This document shows, piece by piece, positions 24,110 to 30,409 of a DNA stretch of 30,409 bases. Position 1 is the stretch's first letter. Each line of letters starts with the position of its first letter. A program made the translations under genes and the position numbers. The notes beneath the pieces were generated by a model. That model ran no database searches. It was not told the origin of the DNA and saw only the letters and a program-made list of their open reading frames with translations. The DNA comes from Burkholderia sp. (lineage in GTDB: Bacteria > Pseudomonadota > Gammaproteobacteria > Burkholderiales > Burkholderiaceae), in contig JASLEG010000133.1 of the NCBI GenBank assembly GCA_030151225.1, positions 1 through 30,409 of the forward strand. The letters run 5' to 3'.

Positions 24110-24418
24110 TCAGCGCCGCGCCGCCGGAATCGCGCTGATCGGCGCGGCGAACCGCGCATGCGCGTCGGCATCGACGGGGCGGTGCTTCACCTCGGTCGCG
24201 GCCGGATCGTTGGCCAGGCAGTTGCCGTTCTTCCAGTCCCGCGTCGGGCGCACCGGCCGCCGCTCGAAACCACCGCCACAATTCGGACATACGTTCTGCA
24301 GCACGCCGTCCACACAGGCGGCGCAGAACGTGCACTCGTAGCTGCAGATCCGCGCCTCGGTGGAATCGGGCGGCAGCGCGGCACGGCAGTGCTCGCATAC
24401 AGGACGAATTTGCAGCAT
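24110..24418 (-). CDS. DUF1272 domain small zinc-ribbon-like protein
   Basis: A 102-residue protein beginning MLQIRPVCEHCRAALPPD. Eight cysteines lie in the first half: CEHC, then ICSYECTFCAACVDGVLQNV and CPNCGGGFERRPVRP. Their spacing matches the DUF1272 family, small cytoplasmic proteins presumed to bind zinc and of unknown function. The core family unit ends near residue 70; the last 30 residues here (VKHRPVDADAHARFAAPIS) are a less conserved tail. The frame is open far upstream past the next gene, but the ATG at 24418 fits the family start. It diverges from the GlxA-type regulator at 24515, with 96 bases between the starts. Confidence 0.88.
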   Translation of the reverse strand: MLQIRPVCEHCRAALPPDSTEARICSYECTFCAACVDGVLQNVCPNCGGGFERRPVRPTRDWKNGNCLANDPAATEVKHRPVDADAHARFAAPISAIPAARR

Positions 24419-24514
24419 GATGGGCTTCCTCGCGGTGATGTCGTGCCGGCATCGTAGCCGGCCACGAGCACGCCACGAAGCACAGAACCTGCCCGAAACA
24501 GAAAAAATCCTGCC

Positions 24515-25480
24515 ATGCTCTCGCGCCTGTTCCTCGTCGTGCCGCAGCGCGTGCACATTCTCGATCTGGCCGGCCCGCTGCAGATCTTCGGCACGCTCGC
24601 CGAGCTCGGCGCGGCGAAGCCCGAGATTCGCTGCGTGGGCCCGCGCGCCGCGCTCACGAGCTTTCAGGGGCTCGCGCTGGGCGCGCTCGACGCGCTGCCC
24701 GCGCGGCTCGAACGCGGCGACGTGGTGATCGTGATCGGCGCGAAGCTCGCGTTCGGCGAGCCGCTCGCGCGCGCCCACGGCGAGATCGTCGCGTGGTTGC
24801 GCGAGACGGTGGCGCCGCGCCTCGGCGAGGTGACGCTCGCGAGCGTGTGCACCGGCGCGTTCCTGCTCGGCGCGGCAGGCCTGCTCGACCGGCGCCGCTG
24901 CACCACCCATCACCATCATCTGGCGCGCCTGCAGCAGCGCCATCCGCTCGCGCAGGTGCTGGCCGGGCGAATCCTCGTGGACGACGGTGCGCTGATCACC
25001 TCGGCCGGCGTGTCGGCCGGCATCGACCTCGCGCTGCATCTGGTGGCGCGCCACGCCGGCGCGGCGGTGGCGGTGCGCGTCGCGCGCGACAACCTCGTGC
25101 CGTTCCGGCGGCTGCGCCACGATCCCGCGCTGGACGTGCCGCTGCGCCATCGCGATCATCAGAACGCCACGATCCACGCGGTGCAGGACGCACTGGCCGC
25201 GCAGCCGGCCGCCGTGGAGTCGTTCGACGCGCTCGCGGCGCGCTTCGCGCTGAGCTATCGCCATCTGGCGCGGCTGTTCCAGCAGGAATGCGGCGTGACG
25301 CTCAAGCAGTACCAGCAGCAGTTGCGGCTCGCGCTCGCGCGCGATCTGCTGCGCGACGGCGATGCACCGGTCGAGCGCGTGGCCGAGCAATGCGGCTTCG
25401 GCAGCATTCAGGCGTTTCGCGCGGCGTGGCGGCAGGAGGAGCCGCTGCCGCCGTCGCGCTGGCGCGCGCAGTGCCGCTGA
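24515..25480 (+). CDS. GlxA-type regulator: DJ-1/PfpI domain plus AraC HTH (first copy)
   Basis: A 321-residue protein. Residues 1-180 form a DJ-1/PfpI class-I-amidotransferase-like domain with the nucleophile elbow ASVCTGAFLLGAAGLLDRRR (Cys112), and ITSAGVSAGIDLALHLVARH closing the domain. The C-terminal AraC domain holds the HTH motifs FDALAARFALSYRHLARLFQ and VERVAEQCGFGSIQAFRAAW. Such proteins regulate catabolic operons, for example those for glycine betaine, arginine or carnitine, and the sensor domain is not normally enzymatic. It is divergent from the DUF1272 gene and upstream of an SDR and a second GlxA-type gene on the same strand. The ATG at 24515 lacks a strong ribosome-binding site. 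Confidence 0.93.
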   Translation: MLSRLFLVVPQRVHILDLAGPLQIFGTLAELGAAKPEIRCVGPRAALTSFQGLALGALDALPARLERGDVVIVIGAKLAFGEPLARAHGEIVAWLRETVAPRLGEVTLASVCTGAFLLGAAGLLDRRRCTTHHHHLARLQQRHPLAQVLAGRILVDDGALITSAGVSAGIDLALHLVARHAGAAVAVRVARDNLVPFRRLRHDPALDVPLRHRDHQNATIHAVQDALAAQPAAVESFDALAARFALSYRHLARLFQQECGVTLKQYQQQLRLALARDLLRDGDAPVERVAEQCGFGSIQAFRAAWRQEEPLPPSRWRAQCR

Positions 25481-25619
25481 GACGGGCATCACCGCGATGC
25501 GGCACGCACTCGCCCACCGATTCGCGTCGCCCCCGCGTGGCGCTTTTCGCGGGATCTTCGTCCATCCGGTGGCCCGGCATGCCGTCACGATCGAGGCACA
25601 TCGATACGGAGGTTTTCTC

Positions 25620-26366
25620 ATGAAACTGCAAGGCAAGACGGCCCTGATCACGGGCGGCACGAGCGGCATCGGCCTGGCCACGGCGCGGCTGTTCGCCGGC
25701 GAGGGCGCGCGCGTGGCGATCACCGGGCGCGATCCGGCGCGGCTCGCCGCGGTGCGCGCCGAACTCGGCGAGCACGCGCTCGCGATCGCCGCCGACGTGC
25801 GCTCGGCCGAGGACTGCGGGCGCGCCGCGAACGCGGTCCGGTCGGCATTCGGCGGCGTGGACGTGTTCTTCGCCAACGCCGGCATCGCCTTGCCGTCGCC
25901 GCTGGCCACCACGGACGCGGCGCGCTATCGCGAGCTGATGGACACCAACGTGATGGGCGTGTTCCTCTCGATGCAGGCGGTGTCGCCGCTGCTGCGCGAC
26001 GGCGCGTCGGTGGTGCTCGTCACGTCCTTCCTGAACCGCGTGGGCCGCGACGGCGTTTCGCTGCTGGCGGCCTCGAAGGCGGCCGTGCGCTCGCTGGCGC
26101 GCAGCTGGTCGCGCGAGCTGCTGCCGCGCGGCATCCGCGTGAACGCGGTGAGCCCCGGCGCGATCGACACGCCGCTGCACGAGCGTGCGGGGCGGCCCGC
26201 CGACGAAGTGCGCGCGCGCAAGGCGGAGCTGGCCGCGCGGGTACCGCTCGGGCGGCTCGGCACGGCCGGGGAGATCGCGCAGGCGGTGCTCTTTCTGGCC
26301 AGTGACGAGGCGCGTTACGTGGTGGGCGCCGAGCTGGTGGTGGACGGCGGCATTTCCCAGTTGTAG
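25620..26366 (+). CDS. SDR-family protein lacking the catalytic tyrosine
   Basis: A 248-residue short-chain dehydrogenase/reductase. The NAD(P) site is intact (ALITGGTSGIGLATARLF), as are the NAG motif (VFFANAGIALP), Asn110 (MDTNVMGVF), Ser136 (LVTSF) and Lys153. At the Y-x-x-x-K position the sequence reads SLLAASKAAVRSLARSW: residue 149 is leucine, encoded by CTG, instead of the catalytic tyrosine. NAVSPGAIDTPL and VVGAELVVDGG complete the classical SDR pattern. Either it uses another proton donor, or it acts as a binding protein or regulator rather than a reductase. GGAGG lies before the ATG at 25620. It sits 15 bases upstream of the second GlxA gene and is probably co-transcribed with it. 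Confidence 0.92.
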   Translation: MKLQGKTALITGGTSGIGLATARLFAGEGARVAITGRDPARLAAVRAELGEHALAIAADVRSAEDCGRAANAVRSAFGGVDVFFANAGIALPSPLATTDAARYRELMDTNVMGVFLSMQAVSPLLRDGASVVLVTSFLNRVGRDGVSLLAASKAAVRSLARSWSRELLPRGIRVNAVSPGAIDTPLHERAGRPADEVRARKAELAARVPLGRLGTAGEIAQAVLFLASDEARYVVGAELVVDGGISQL

Positions 26367-26381
26367 TTCGAAGCCCTGACG

Positions 26382-27440
26382 ATGAGCGATCGACGTGACC
26401 GTTTCCTGCCCGCCGCGCCCGTGCTGCGCGACGTCGCCTTTCTCGTGTATCCGGGCTTCCAGATCCAGGATCTGAGCGGGCCGCTGGCCACCTTCGAGGT
26501 GGCGGGCAACCGCCTCGAGCGCGGCGGCTATCGCTGCCACGTGGTCTCGGTGGCGGGCGGCGCGGTGCGCAGCTCGAGCGGGCTCGAGGTGATCACCGCC
26601 GAGGCCGGCACGCGTGCCTTCGACACCTTCGTGGTGGTGGGCGGCACCGCGCCGGCCTCGCCCGCGACCGTGGCCGGCGCGCTGCCCACCCTGCTCGCGG
26701 CGAGCGCGCGGGCGCGCCGCGTCGCGAGCGTGTGCACCGGCGCGTTCCTGCTCGCGGCCAGCGGGCTGCTCGACGGGCGGCGTGCCACTACGCACTGGAA
26801 GTACACGGCCGAGCTGCAGCGCCGCTTTCCGGCGCTGAAGGTGGCGCACGATCCGGTGTACACGCGCGACGGGCGCTTCTGGACGTCGGCCGGCATCACG
26901 GCCGGCATCGATCTCGCGCTGGCGATGATCGAGGAGGACGTGGGCGCGGCCGTGGCGGCGGCCACCGCGCGCATGCTCGTGATGTATCACCGCCGGCCCG
27001 GGCGGCAGTCGCAGTTCTCGGCGCTCGGCGAGATGGCGCCGGCCTCGGATCGGATGCGCGAGGTGCTCGGCTACATGCGCGAGCATCTGGCCGAGGCGCT
27101 GGGCGTCGAGCGGCTCGCGGAGCACGCGTGCCTGAGCGTGCGTCAGTTCGGCCGCGCGTTCCTGGCCGCGACCGGCGAGACGCCGGCCAAGGCGGTGGAG
27201 CGGCTGCGCGTGGAAGCGGCGCGCTCGCGCGTGGAGGCCGCGGGCGGCGAATCGCTGGCGGCGATCGCGCGTGCGTGCGGTTTCGTGGACGCCGAGCGCA
27301 TGCGGCGTGCCTTCGTGCGCGCGGGCGGCCAGCCGCCGCGCGCGCTGCGGCGAGGCGCGGCCGAGCAAGCGGGCGGCGGCGTCGAGGCACCCGCTCCGCA
27401 GCCGTCGCGCGCAAAAAGAAGCCGGCCGCATCGTGGCTGA
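26382..27440 (+). CDS. GlxA-type regulator: DJ-1/PfpI domain plus AraC HTH (second copy)
   Basis: A 352-residue paralogue of the 24515-25480 protein. The DJ-1/PfpI domain starts at VAFLVYPGFQIQDLSGPLAT and has the elbow ASVCTGAFLLAASGLLDGRR (Cys118) and WTSAGITAGIDLALAMIEED. The AraC domain has VERLAEHACLSVRQFGRAFL and LAAIARACGFVDAERMRRAF. A 30-residue Ala/Pro/Arg-rich tail follows and is not part of the family. The two copies share domain order and key motifs but differ clearly throughout, so they are old paralogues or separately acquired, not a recent duplication. It follows the SDR by 15 bases. Its stop codon lies inside a strong terminator hairpin. Confidence 0.93.
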   Translation: MSDRRDRFLPAAPVLRDVAFLVYPGFQIQDLSGPLATFEVAGNRLERGGYRCHVVSVAGGAVRSSSGLEVITAEAGTRAFDTFVVVGGTAPASPATVAGALPTLLAASARARRVASVCTGAFLLAASGLLDGRRATTHWKYTAELQRRFPALKVAHDPVYTRDGRFWTSAGITAGIDLALAMIEEDVGAAVAAATARMLVMYHRRPGRQSQFSALGEMAPASDRMREVLGYMREHLAEALGVERLAEHACLSVRQFGRAFLAATGETPAKAVERLRVEAARSRVEAAGGESLAAIARACGFVDAERMRRAFVRAGGQPPRALRRGAAEQAGGGVEAPAPQPSRAKRSRPHRG

Positions 27441-27451
27441 TGCGGCCGGCT
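27420..27451. terminator. Bidirectional hairpin terminator
   Basis: AGCCGGCCGCATC (27420-27432) and GATGCGGCCGGCT (27439-27451) form a perfect 13-bp stem with a six-base loop. On the minus strand the hairpin is followed by TTCTTTTT, so it is a good intrinsic terminator for the gene at 27514-27852. It contains the stop codon of the plus-strand GlxA-type gene, so it may serve as that gene's 3' end as well. Confidence 0.8.
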
Positions 27452-27513
27452 CCGATTCGACACGCGTGCCCGCTGTCGGGCGCGCGCGCCTGCCGTGGTG
27501 ACGACCGACGCGC

Positions 27514-27852
27514 TTACTGGCCCGAGGCGGCCGACGGCGATGCTGCCTTGCGCTCGGCGTTCTGGAGATCCTGCGGGTAATTCGGATCGTTGGCAGCCGG
27601 CTTGTAGCCGTTCGCCTCGAGTTTCTTCAGCTCGGCCGTGTTCTTCGCGCGTGCTGCCTTGTGGGCAGCCTTGCGCTGCGCGCGCGCGGCCTTGCGCTGC
27701 TGCGCCTTGGTGGGGGCGCTCGCGGCGCCGGGATCGGCGGGCGTGGCGGCTGCCGGGTCGGCCGGCGGGGTCTGCGCGAAGGCCGCGCCGGGCAGGGCCA
27801 GCGTGAACGACAAGGTCAGGGCGGCCAGTGCGAGCTTGCGGGAAGTGCGCAT
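27514..27852 (-). CDS. Small exported Ala/Lys-rich protein of unknown function
   Basis: A 112-residue protein. Residues 1-26 are a signal peptide (MRTSRKLALAALTLSFTLAL then PGAAFA before the cut). A Pro/Ala-rich linker follows, then a strongly basic stretch (QRKAARAQRKAAHKAARAKN) and a conserved-looking end (LKKLEANGYKPAANDPNYPQ). I recall similar small periplasmic proteins in Burkholderia genomes, some near DUF4148, but do not assign a function. AGGAGA lies ahead of the ATG at 27852. The gene is alone on its strand, ended by the hairpin at 27420-27451, and diverges from the binding-protein gene downstream. Confidence 0.82.
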   Translation of the reverse strand: MRTSRKLALAALTLSFTLALPGAAFAQTPPADPAAATPADPGAASAPTKAQQRKAARAQRKAAHKAARAKNTAELKKLEANGYKPAANDPNYPQDLQNAERKAASPSAASGQ

Positions 27853-28046
27853 ATCGTCTTTCTCCTGATGAAGGATGAAGCGCGGGCGCACGGCGGCACT
27901 GCCCGTGCCGGGCCCGGCATCCGTCGGCGGGATCGCCAGCGGACGAGGCAATGTAGCAGGACGCCGAAAAACCTGCAGTCGGCGTGCACGCCCGGCGGCC
28001 GGCCCACCATGCGGCCGCGGCTGCTAACGATATGCGATTTCGATGG

Positions 28047-28075
28047 TTAGCCGGGCGCGGGGCGTTCGCTATAGT
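28047..28075 (+). promoter_or_regulatory. Possible promoter of the SsuA-type gene
   Basis: TATAGT (28070-28075) matches five of six -10 positions. A weak TTAGCC (28047-28052) sits 17 bases upstream. The start codon follows 30 bases later, with a GGAG in between. Confidence 0.4.
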
Positions 28076-28104
28076 GGCCGATTCATCGTTACGGAGTCCC
28101 GTTC

Positions 28105-29100
28105 ATGTCGTCGTGGTTCGCTTCCCGGCGTCGCAGCGCGTTGCGCGCCGCGCTCCGCTCGTTCGTCGTCGCCGTCGGTCTCGGCATCCTCGTCGCATCG
28201 TTCGCGCCCGCCGCGGCCGCGCGCGACACGATCTCGATCGGCTATCAGCGCTCGTCCACGCTGTTCATCCTGCTCAAGCGCAACGGCGAACTCGAGAAGC
28301 GGCTCGGCGCGCTCGGCTACGACGTGCGCTGGCACGAGTTCTCGAGCGGGCTGCTCGAGGCGATGAACAGCGGCAGCGTGGATCTGAACGCCGACGTGGC
28401 CGACGCCTTCGCGCTGTTCACCCAGGCCGCCCACGCGCCGCTCACGTACTACGCCGAGGAAACCTCGGCGCCGCAGGCGCAGGCCATCATCGTGCCGTCG
28501 AACTCGGCGATCCGCACGGTGGCCGACCTGCGCGGCAAGCGCGTGGCGGTGGCGAAGGGCTCGGGCAGCCACTTCCTGCTGATCGCGGCGCTCAAGCGGG
28601 CCGGCATCGCGCCGAGCGAGGTGGACATCCGCTATCTGGAGGCCGCCGATGCGCTGGCCGCGTTCCGCGGCGGCAACGTGGATGCGTGGGTGATCTGGGA
28701 TCCGTTCCTGGCCTCGGAGCAGCGCGACGATCATGTGCGGGTGATCGCCGACGGCAGCAACGGCCTCGCGCAGTACAACCGCTTCTATACGGCCACCACG
28801 GCCTTCGCGGACAAGCATCCCGACGCGATCGCGGCGGTGGTGGACGAACTCGGGCAGACCGGCAAGTGGGTCAAGGCGCATCCGGACGAGGCGGCGCACA
28901 TCCTCGCGCCGGTGTGGGGCAACCTGCCCGATGCCACGGTCACGCTGGCCAACAGCCGCCGCAGCTACGAGATCGTGCCGGTGCGGCGCGACAATCTCGC
29001 CGAGCAGCAGCGTATCGCCGACACCTATCACGCGGCCGGCATGATCCCGGTGGCCGTGAATGCCACCGGGATCCGGATCTGGACGCCGCCGGCGAAGTGA
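28105..29100 (+). CDS. SsuA/TauA-type sulfonate ABC transporter substrate-binding protein
   Basis: A 331-residue periplasmic binding protein. Residues 1-40 are a basic N-region and signal peptide ending at APAAAA before RDTISIGYQRSSTLFILLKR, the beginning of the mature protein. VRWHEFSSGLLEAMNSGSVD, DLRGKRVAVAKGSGSHFLLI and DAWVIWDPFLASEQ are hallmarks of the aliphatic sulfonate binding family. It should deliver sulfonates such as taurine or alkanesulfonates to an ABC importer. The permease, ATPase and monooxygenase genes that normally accompany it are not in the window, so it is an orphan or part of a distant system. It lies convergent to a chemotaxis receptor, separated by a perfect hairpin. 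Confidence 0.92.
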   Translation: MSSWFASRRRSALRAALRSFVVAVGLGILVASFAPAAAARDTISIGYQRSSTLFILLKRNGELEKRLGALGYDVRWHEFSSGLLEAMNSGSVDLNADVADAFALFTQAAHAPLTYYAEETSAPQAQAIIVPSNSAIRTVADLRGKRVAVAKGSGSHFLLIAALKRAGIAPSEVDIRYLEAADALAAFRGGNVDAWVIWDPFLASEQRDDHVRVIADGSNGLAQYNRFYTATTAFADKHPDAIAAVVDELGQTGKWVKAHPDEAAHILAPVWGNLPDATVTLANSRRSYEIVPVRRDNLAEQQRIADTYHAAGMIPVAVNATGIRIWTPPAK

Positions 29101-29125
29101 ACGCCGCGTGAAGCGACCATGAAAA

Positions 29126-29157
29126 AGCGGCGGCGATCCCGAAGGATCGCCGCCGCT
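29126..29157. terminator. Bidirectional hairpin terminator
   Basis: AGCGGCGGCGATCC (29126-29139) and GGATCGCCGCCGCT (29144-29157) form a perfect 14-bp stem with a four-base loop. Read on the minus strand it is followed by TTTTT, which makes it a good terminator for the chemotaxis gene. It also sits 25 bases after the binding-protein stop on the plus strand. Confidence 0.85.
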
Positions 29158-29182
29158 CGTGCTTTCGGCCCGGCCCGCGTGC

Positions 29183-30409
29183 CTACATCATGTTCGCGTG
29201 TTCGAGCTGGAACTGCGCGATGCTCGCGTTGAGCTGCTTGCCCTGATCCTCGAGCGCGGTGGACGCCGCCGCCGCTTCCTCCACCAGCGCCGCGTTCTGC
29301 TGCGTGGCCTGGTCCATCTGCGTGATCGCCACGTTGATCTGCTCGATGCCGCGGCTCTGTTCCTCGGACGCCGCCGCGATCTCGCCCACGATGTCGGTCA
29401 CGTGGCTCACCGCCTGCGTGACGTCCGACATGGTGGCGCCGGCCTCGTCGGCCAGCTTGGCCGCGTCGCCGATCTGCTGCACCGAGGCGCTGATCAGATC
29501 CTTGATTTCCTTCGCGGCGCTCGACGAGCGCTGCGCCAGCGAACGCACCTCGCTGGCCACCACCGCGAAGCCGCGGCCCTGTTCGCCGGCGCGCGCGGCT
29601 TCCACCGCGGCGTTCAGCGCCAGGATGTTCGTCTGGAACGCGATGCCGTCGATCACGCCGATGATATCCACCACCTTCTTGCTGGCGGCCGTGATCTGGT
29701 CCATCGTGGCCACCACCTCGCCCACCACCGCGCCGCCGCGCTCGGCCGCTTCGGTGGCGGTGCTGGCCAGCTGTGTGGCCACCAGCGCGGTGTCGGCGTT
29801 CTGCTTGACGGTGGACGTGAGCTGCTCCATCGACGCCGCGGTCTGCTGCAGGTTGCTCGCCTGTTCCTCGGTGCGCTGGCTCAGGTCCGCGTTGCCGTTG
29901 GCGATCTGCGAGGAACCGGTGGCGATCTGCTCGGACGCGTTGCGCACGTCGCCCACGATGCCCAGCAGGTTGGCGTTCATCTTCTGCAGCGCGGCCATCA
30001 GGCGGCCCGTCTCGTCCCTGGTGCGCACCTGGATGCGCGAGCCGAGGTCGCCGGCGGCCACGGTCTCGGCCACCTTCACGGCCTCGTCGATGCCGCGCGT
30101 GATCGCCGCGATCAGGCGCCATGCGAACAGCGTCGCGGCCACGACGGCAAGGGCGCTGCCCACGCTGTTGATCCACAGCGCGCGCTCGTAGTCGGCCTGG
30201 CCGCGCTTGTATTCGGCGCCCGCCACGTCCAGTTGCACGGCGACGAGCTTGTCGAACACGCCGCTCAGCGGGTCGATGGCCGGGTACAGATCCTGTCCGA
30301 CGAAGCTCTTGACGGCATCGACGTCGCCGGCCTTGAGCAGGCCGTCGAGCTTGTCGGCCGCCGTGTCGGCACGCTGCATCAGCGGCCTGGCCTGCGCGAC
30401 CAGCGCCTG
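29183..30409 (-). CDS. Methyl-accepting chemotaxis protein, N-terminus cut off by window edge
   Basis: The minus strand is open from the right edge to the stop at 29183, giving 409 visible residues. A periplasmic four-helix-type ligand domain is followed by a membrane helix (SVGSALAVVAATLFAWRLIA), a HAMP domain (VAAGDLGSRIQVRTRDETGR) and a long coiled-coil signalling domain. The highly conserved hairpin tip reads GIAFQTNILALNAAVEAARA and EQGRGFAVVASEVRSLAQRS, with flanking Gln/Glu-rich methylation helices (DLSQRTEEQASNLQQTAASM). It senses a chemical and controls CheA. The C-terminus FQLEHANMM lacks the NWETF-like CheR-binding pentapeptide. The first transmembrane segment lies beyond the window. 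The ligand is not predictable from what is visible. Confidence 0.95.
   Translation of the reverse strand, partial: QALVAQARPLMQRADTAADKLDGLLKAGDVDAVKSFVGQDLYPAIDPLSGVFDKLVAVQLDVAGAEYKRGQADYERALWINSVGSALAVVAATLFAWRLIAAITRGIDEAVKVAETVAAGDLGSRIQVRTRDETGRLMAALQKMNANLLGIVGDVRNASEQIATGSSQIANGNADLSQRTEEQASNLQQTAASMEQLTSTVKQNADTALVATQLASTATEAAERGGAVVGEVVATMDQITAASKKVVDIIGVIDGIAFQTNILALNAAVEAARAGEQGRGFAVVASEVRSLAQRSSSAAKEIKDLISASVQQIGDAAKLADEAGATMSDVTQAVSHVTDIVGEIAAASEEQSRGIEQINVAITQMDQATQQNAALVEEAAAASTALEDQGKQLNASIAQFQLEHANMM

Noticed and set aside
24110..25912. A minus-strand frame of 600 codons ending in the DUF1272 protein, read as one large fusion
   Set aside because: Only the last 102 residues are family-like. 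The rest is antisense to the GlxA-type and SDR genes.
1..30409. Search for tRNA, rRNA, CRISPR repeats, toxin-antitoxin pairs, phage or secretion-system genes
   Set aside because: No cloverleaf, regularly spaced repeat or characteristic protein motif was found by eye.

Overview
The window is G+C-rich throughout, densely coded, and uses codons ending in G or C. Gene content points to a Burkholderia-type betaproteobacterium: a DUF3348 protein, a DUF3311/MctP pair, a DUF1272 zinc protein, a fluoroacetate-dehalogenase-like hydrolase whose key residues fall at nearly the same numbers as in the Burkholderia sp. FA1 enzyme, and many LysR, AraC, HxlR and GlxA-type regulators. This is accessory or secondary-replicon style content: transport, regulation and catabolism. 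I found no rRNA, tRNA, CRISPR array, transposase or phage gene. Species and replicon are inference.

Layout. 1-4.5 kb: the 5' part of a DUF3348 gene, a drug/metabolite exporter with a divergent AraC regulator, then a DUF3311-MctP monocarboxylate uptake pair coupled by an ATGA overlap. 4.7-6.2 kb: two decayed, divergent genes, a degradative HMG-CoA reductase and a MocR/GntR-aminotransferase regulator. 6.2-9.4 kb: an HxlR regulator divergent from an MFS exporter across a clear inverted repeat, an EamA exporter and a small secreted Gly/His-rich protein. 9.5-10.6 kb: a second scrapyard, where a porin C-terminal scrap abuts a frameshifted, truncated CSS-motif/EAL phosphodiesterase. 10.7-11.8 kb: an HxlR/GST divergent pair.

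11.8-17.3 kb is the most interesting block. A LysR regulator faces a four-gene same-strand run: a fluoroacetate-dehalogenase-type hydrolase, a LeuC/LeuD-type hydratase pair with changed substrate-loop residues, and a DctA-type dicarboxylate symporter. It looks like a self-contained uptake and catabolic module for an unidentified small (possibly halogenated or methylated) dicarboxylate-related compound.

17.3-24.4 kb: a DHA2 MFS exporter, a PAS-GGDEF diguanylate cyclase lacking a normal I-site, a group II PLP decarboxylase divergent from an Lrp/AsnC regulator, a cytochrome P450 whose I-helix acid-alcohol pair is replaced, and a DUF1272 protein. 24.5-27.5 kb: two GlxA-type (DJ-1/PfpI plus AraC) regulators flanking an SDR that lacks its catalytic tyrosine. 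27.5-30.4 kb: a small Ala/Lys-rich exported protein, an orphan SsuA-type binding protein, and a methyl-accepting chemotaxis protein running off the right edge. Perfect hairpins separate the last convergent gene pairs.
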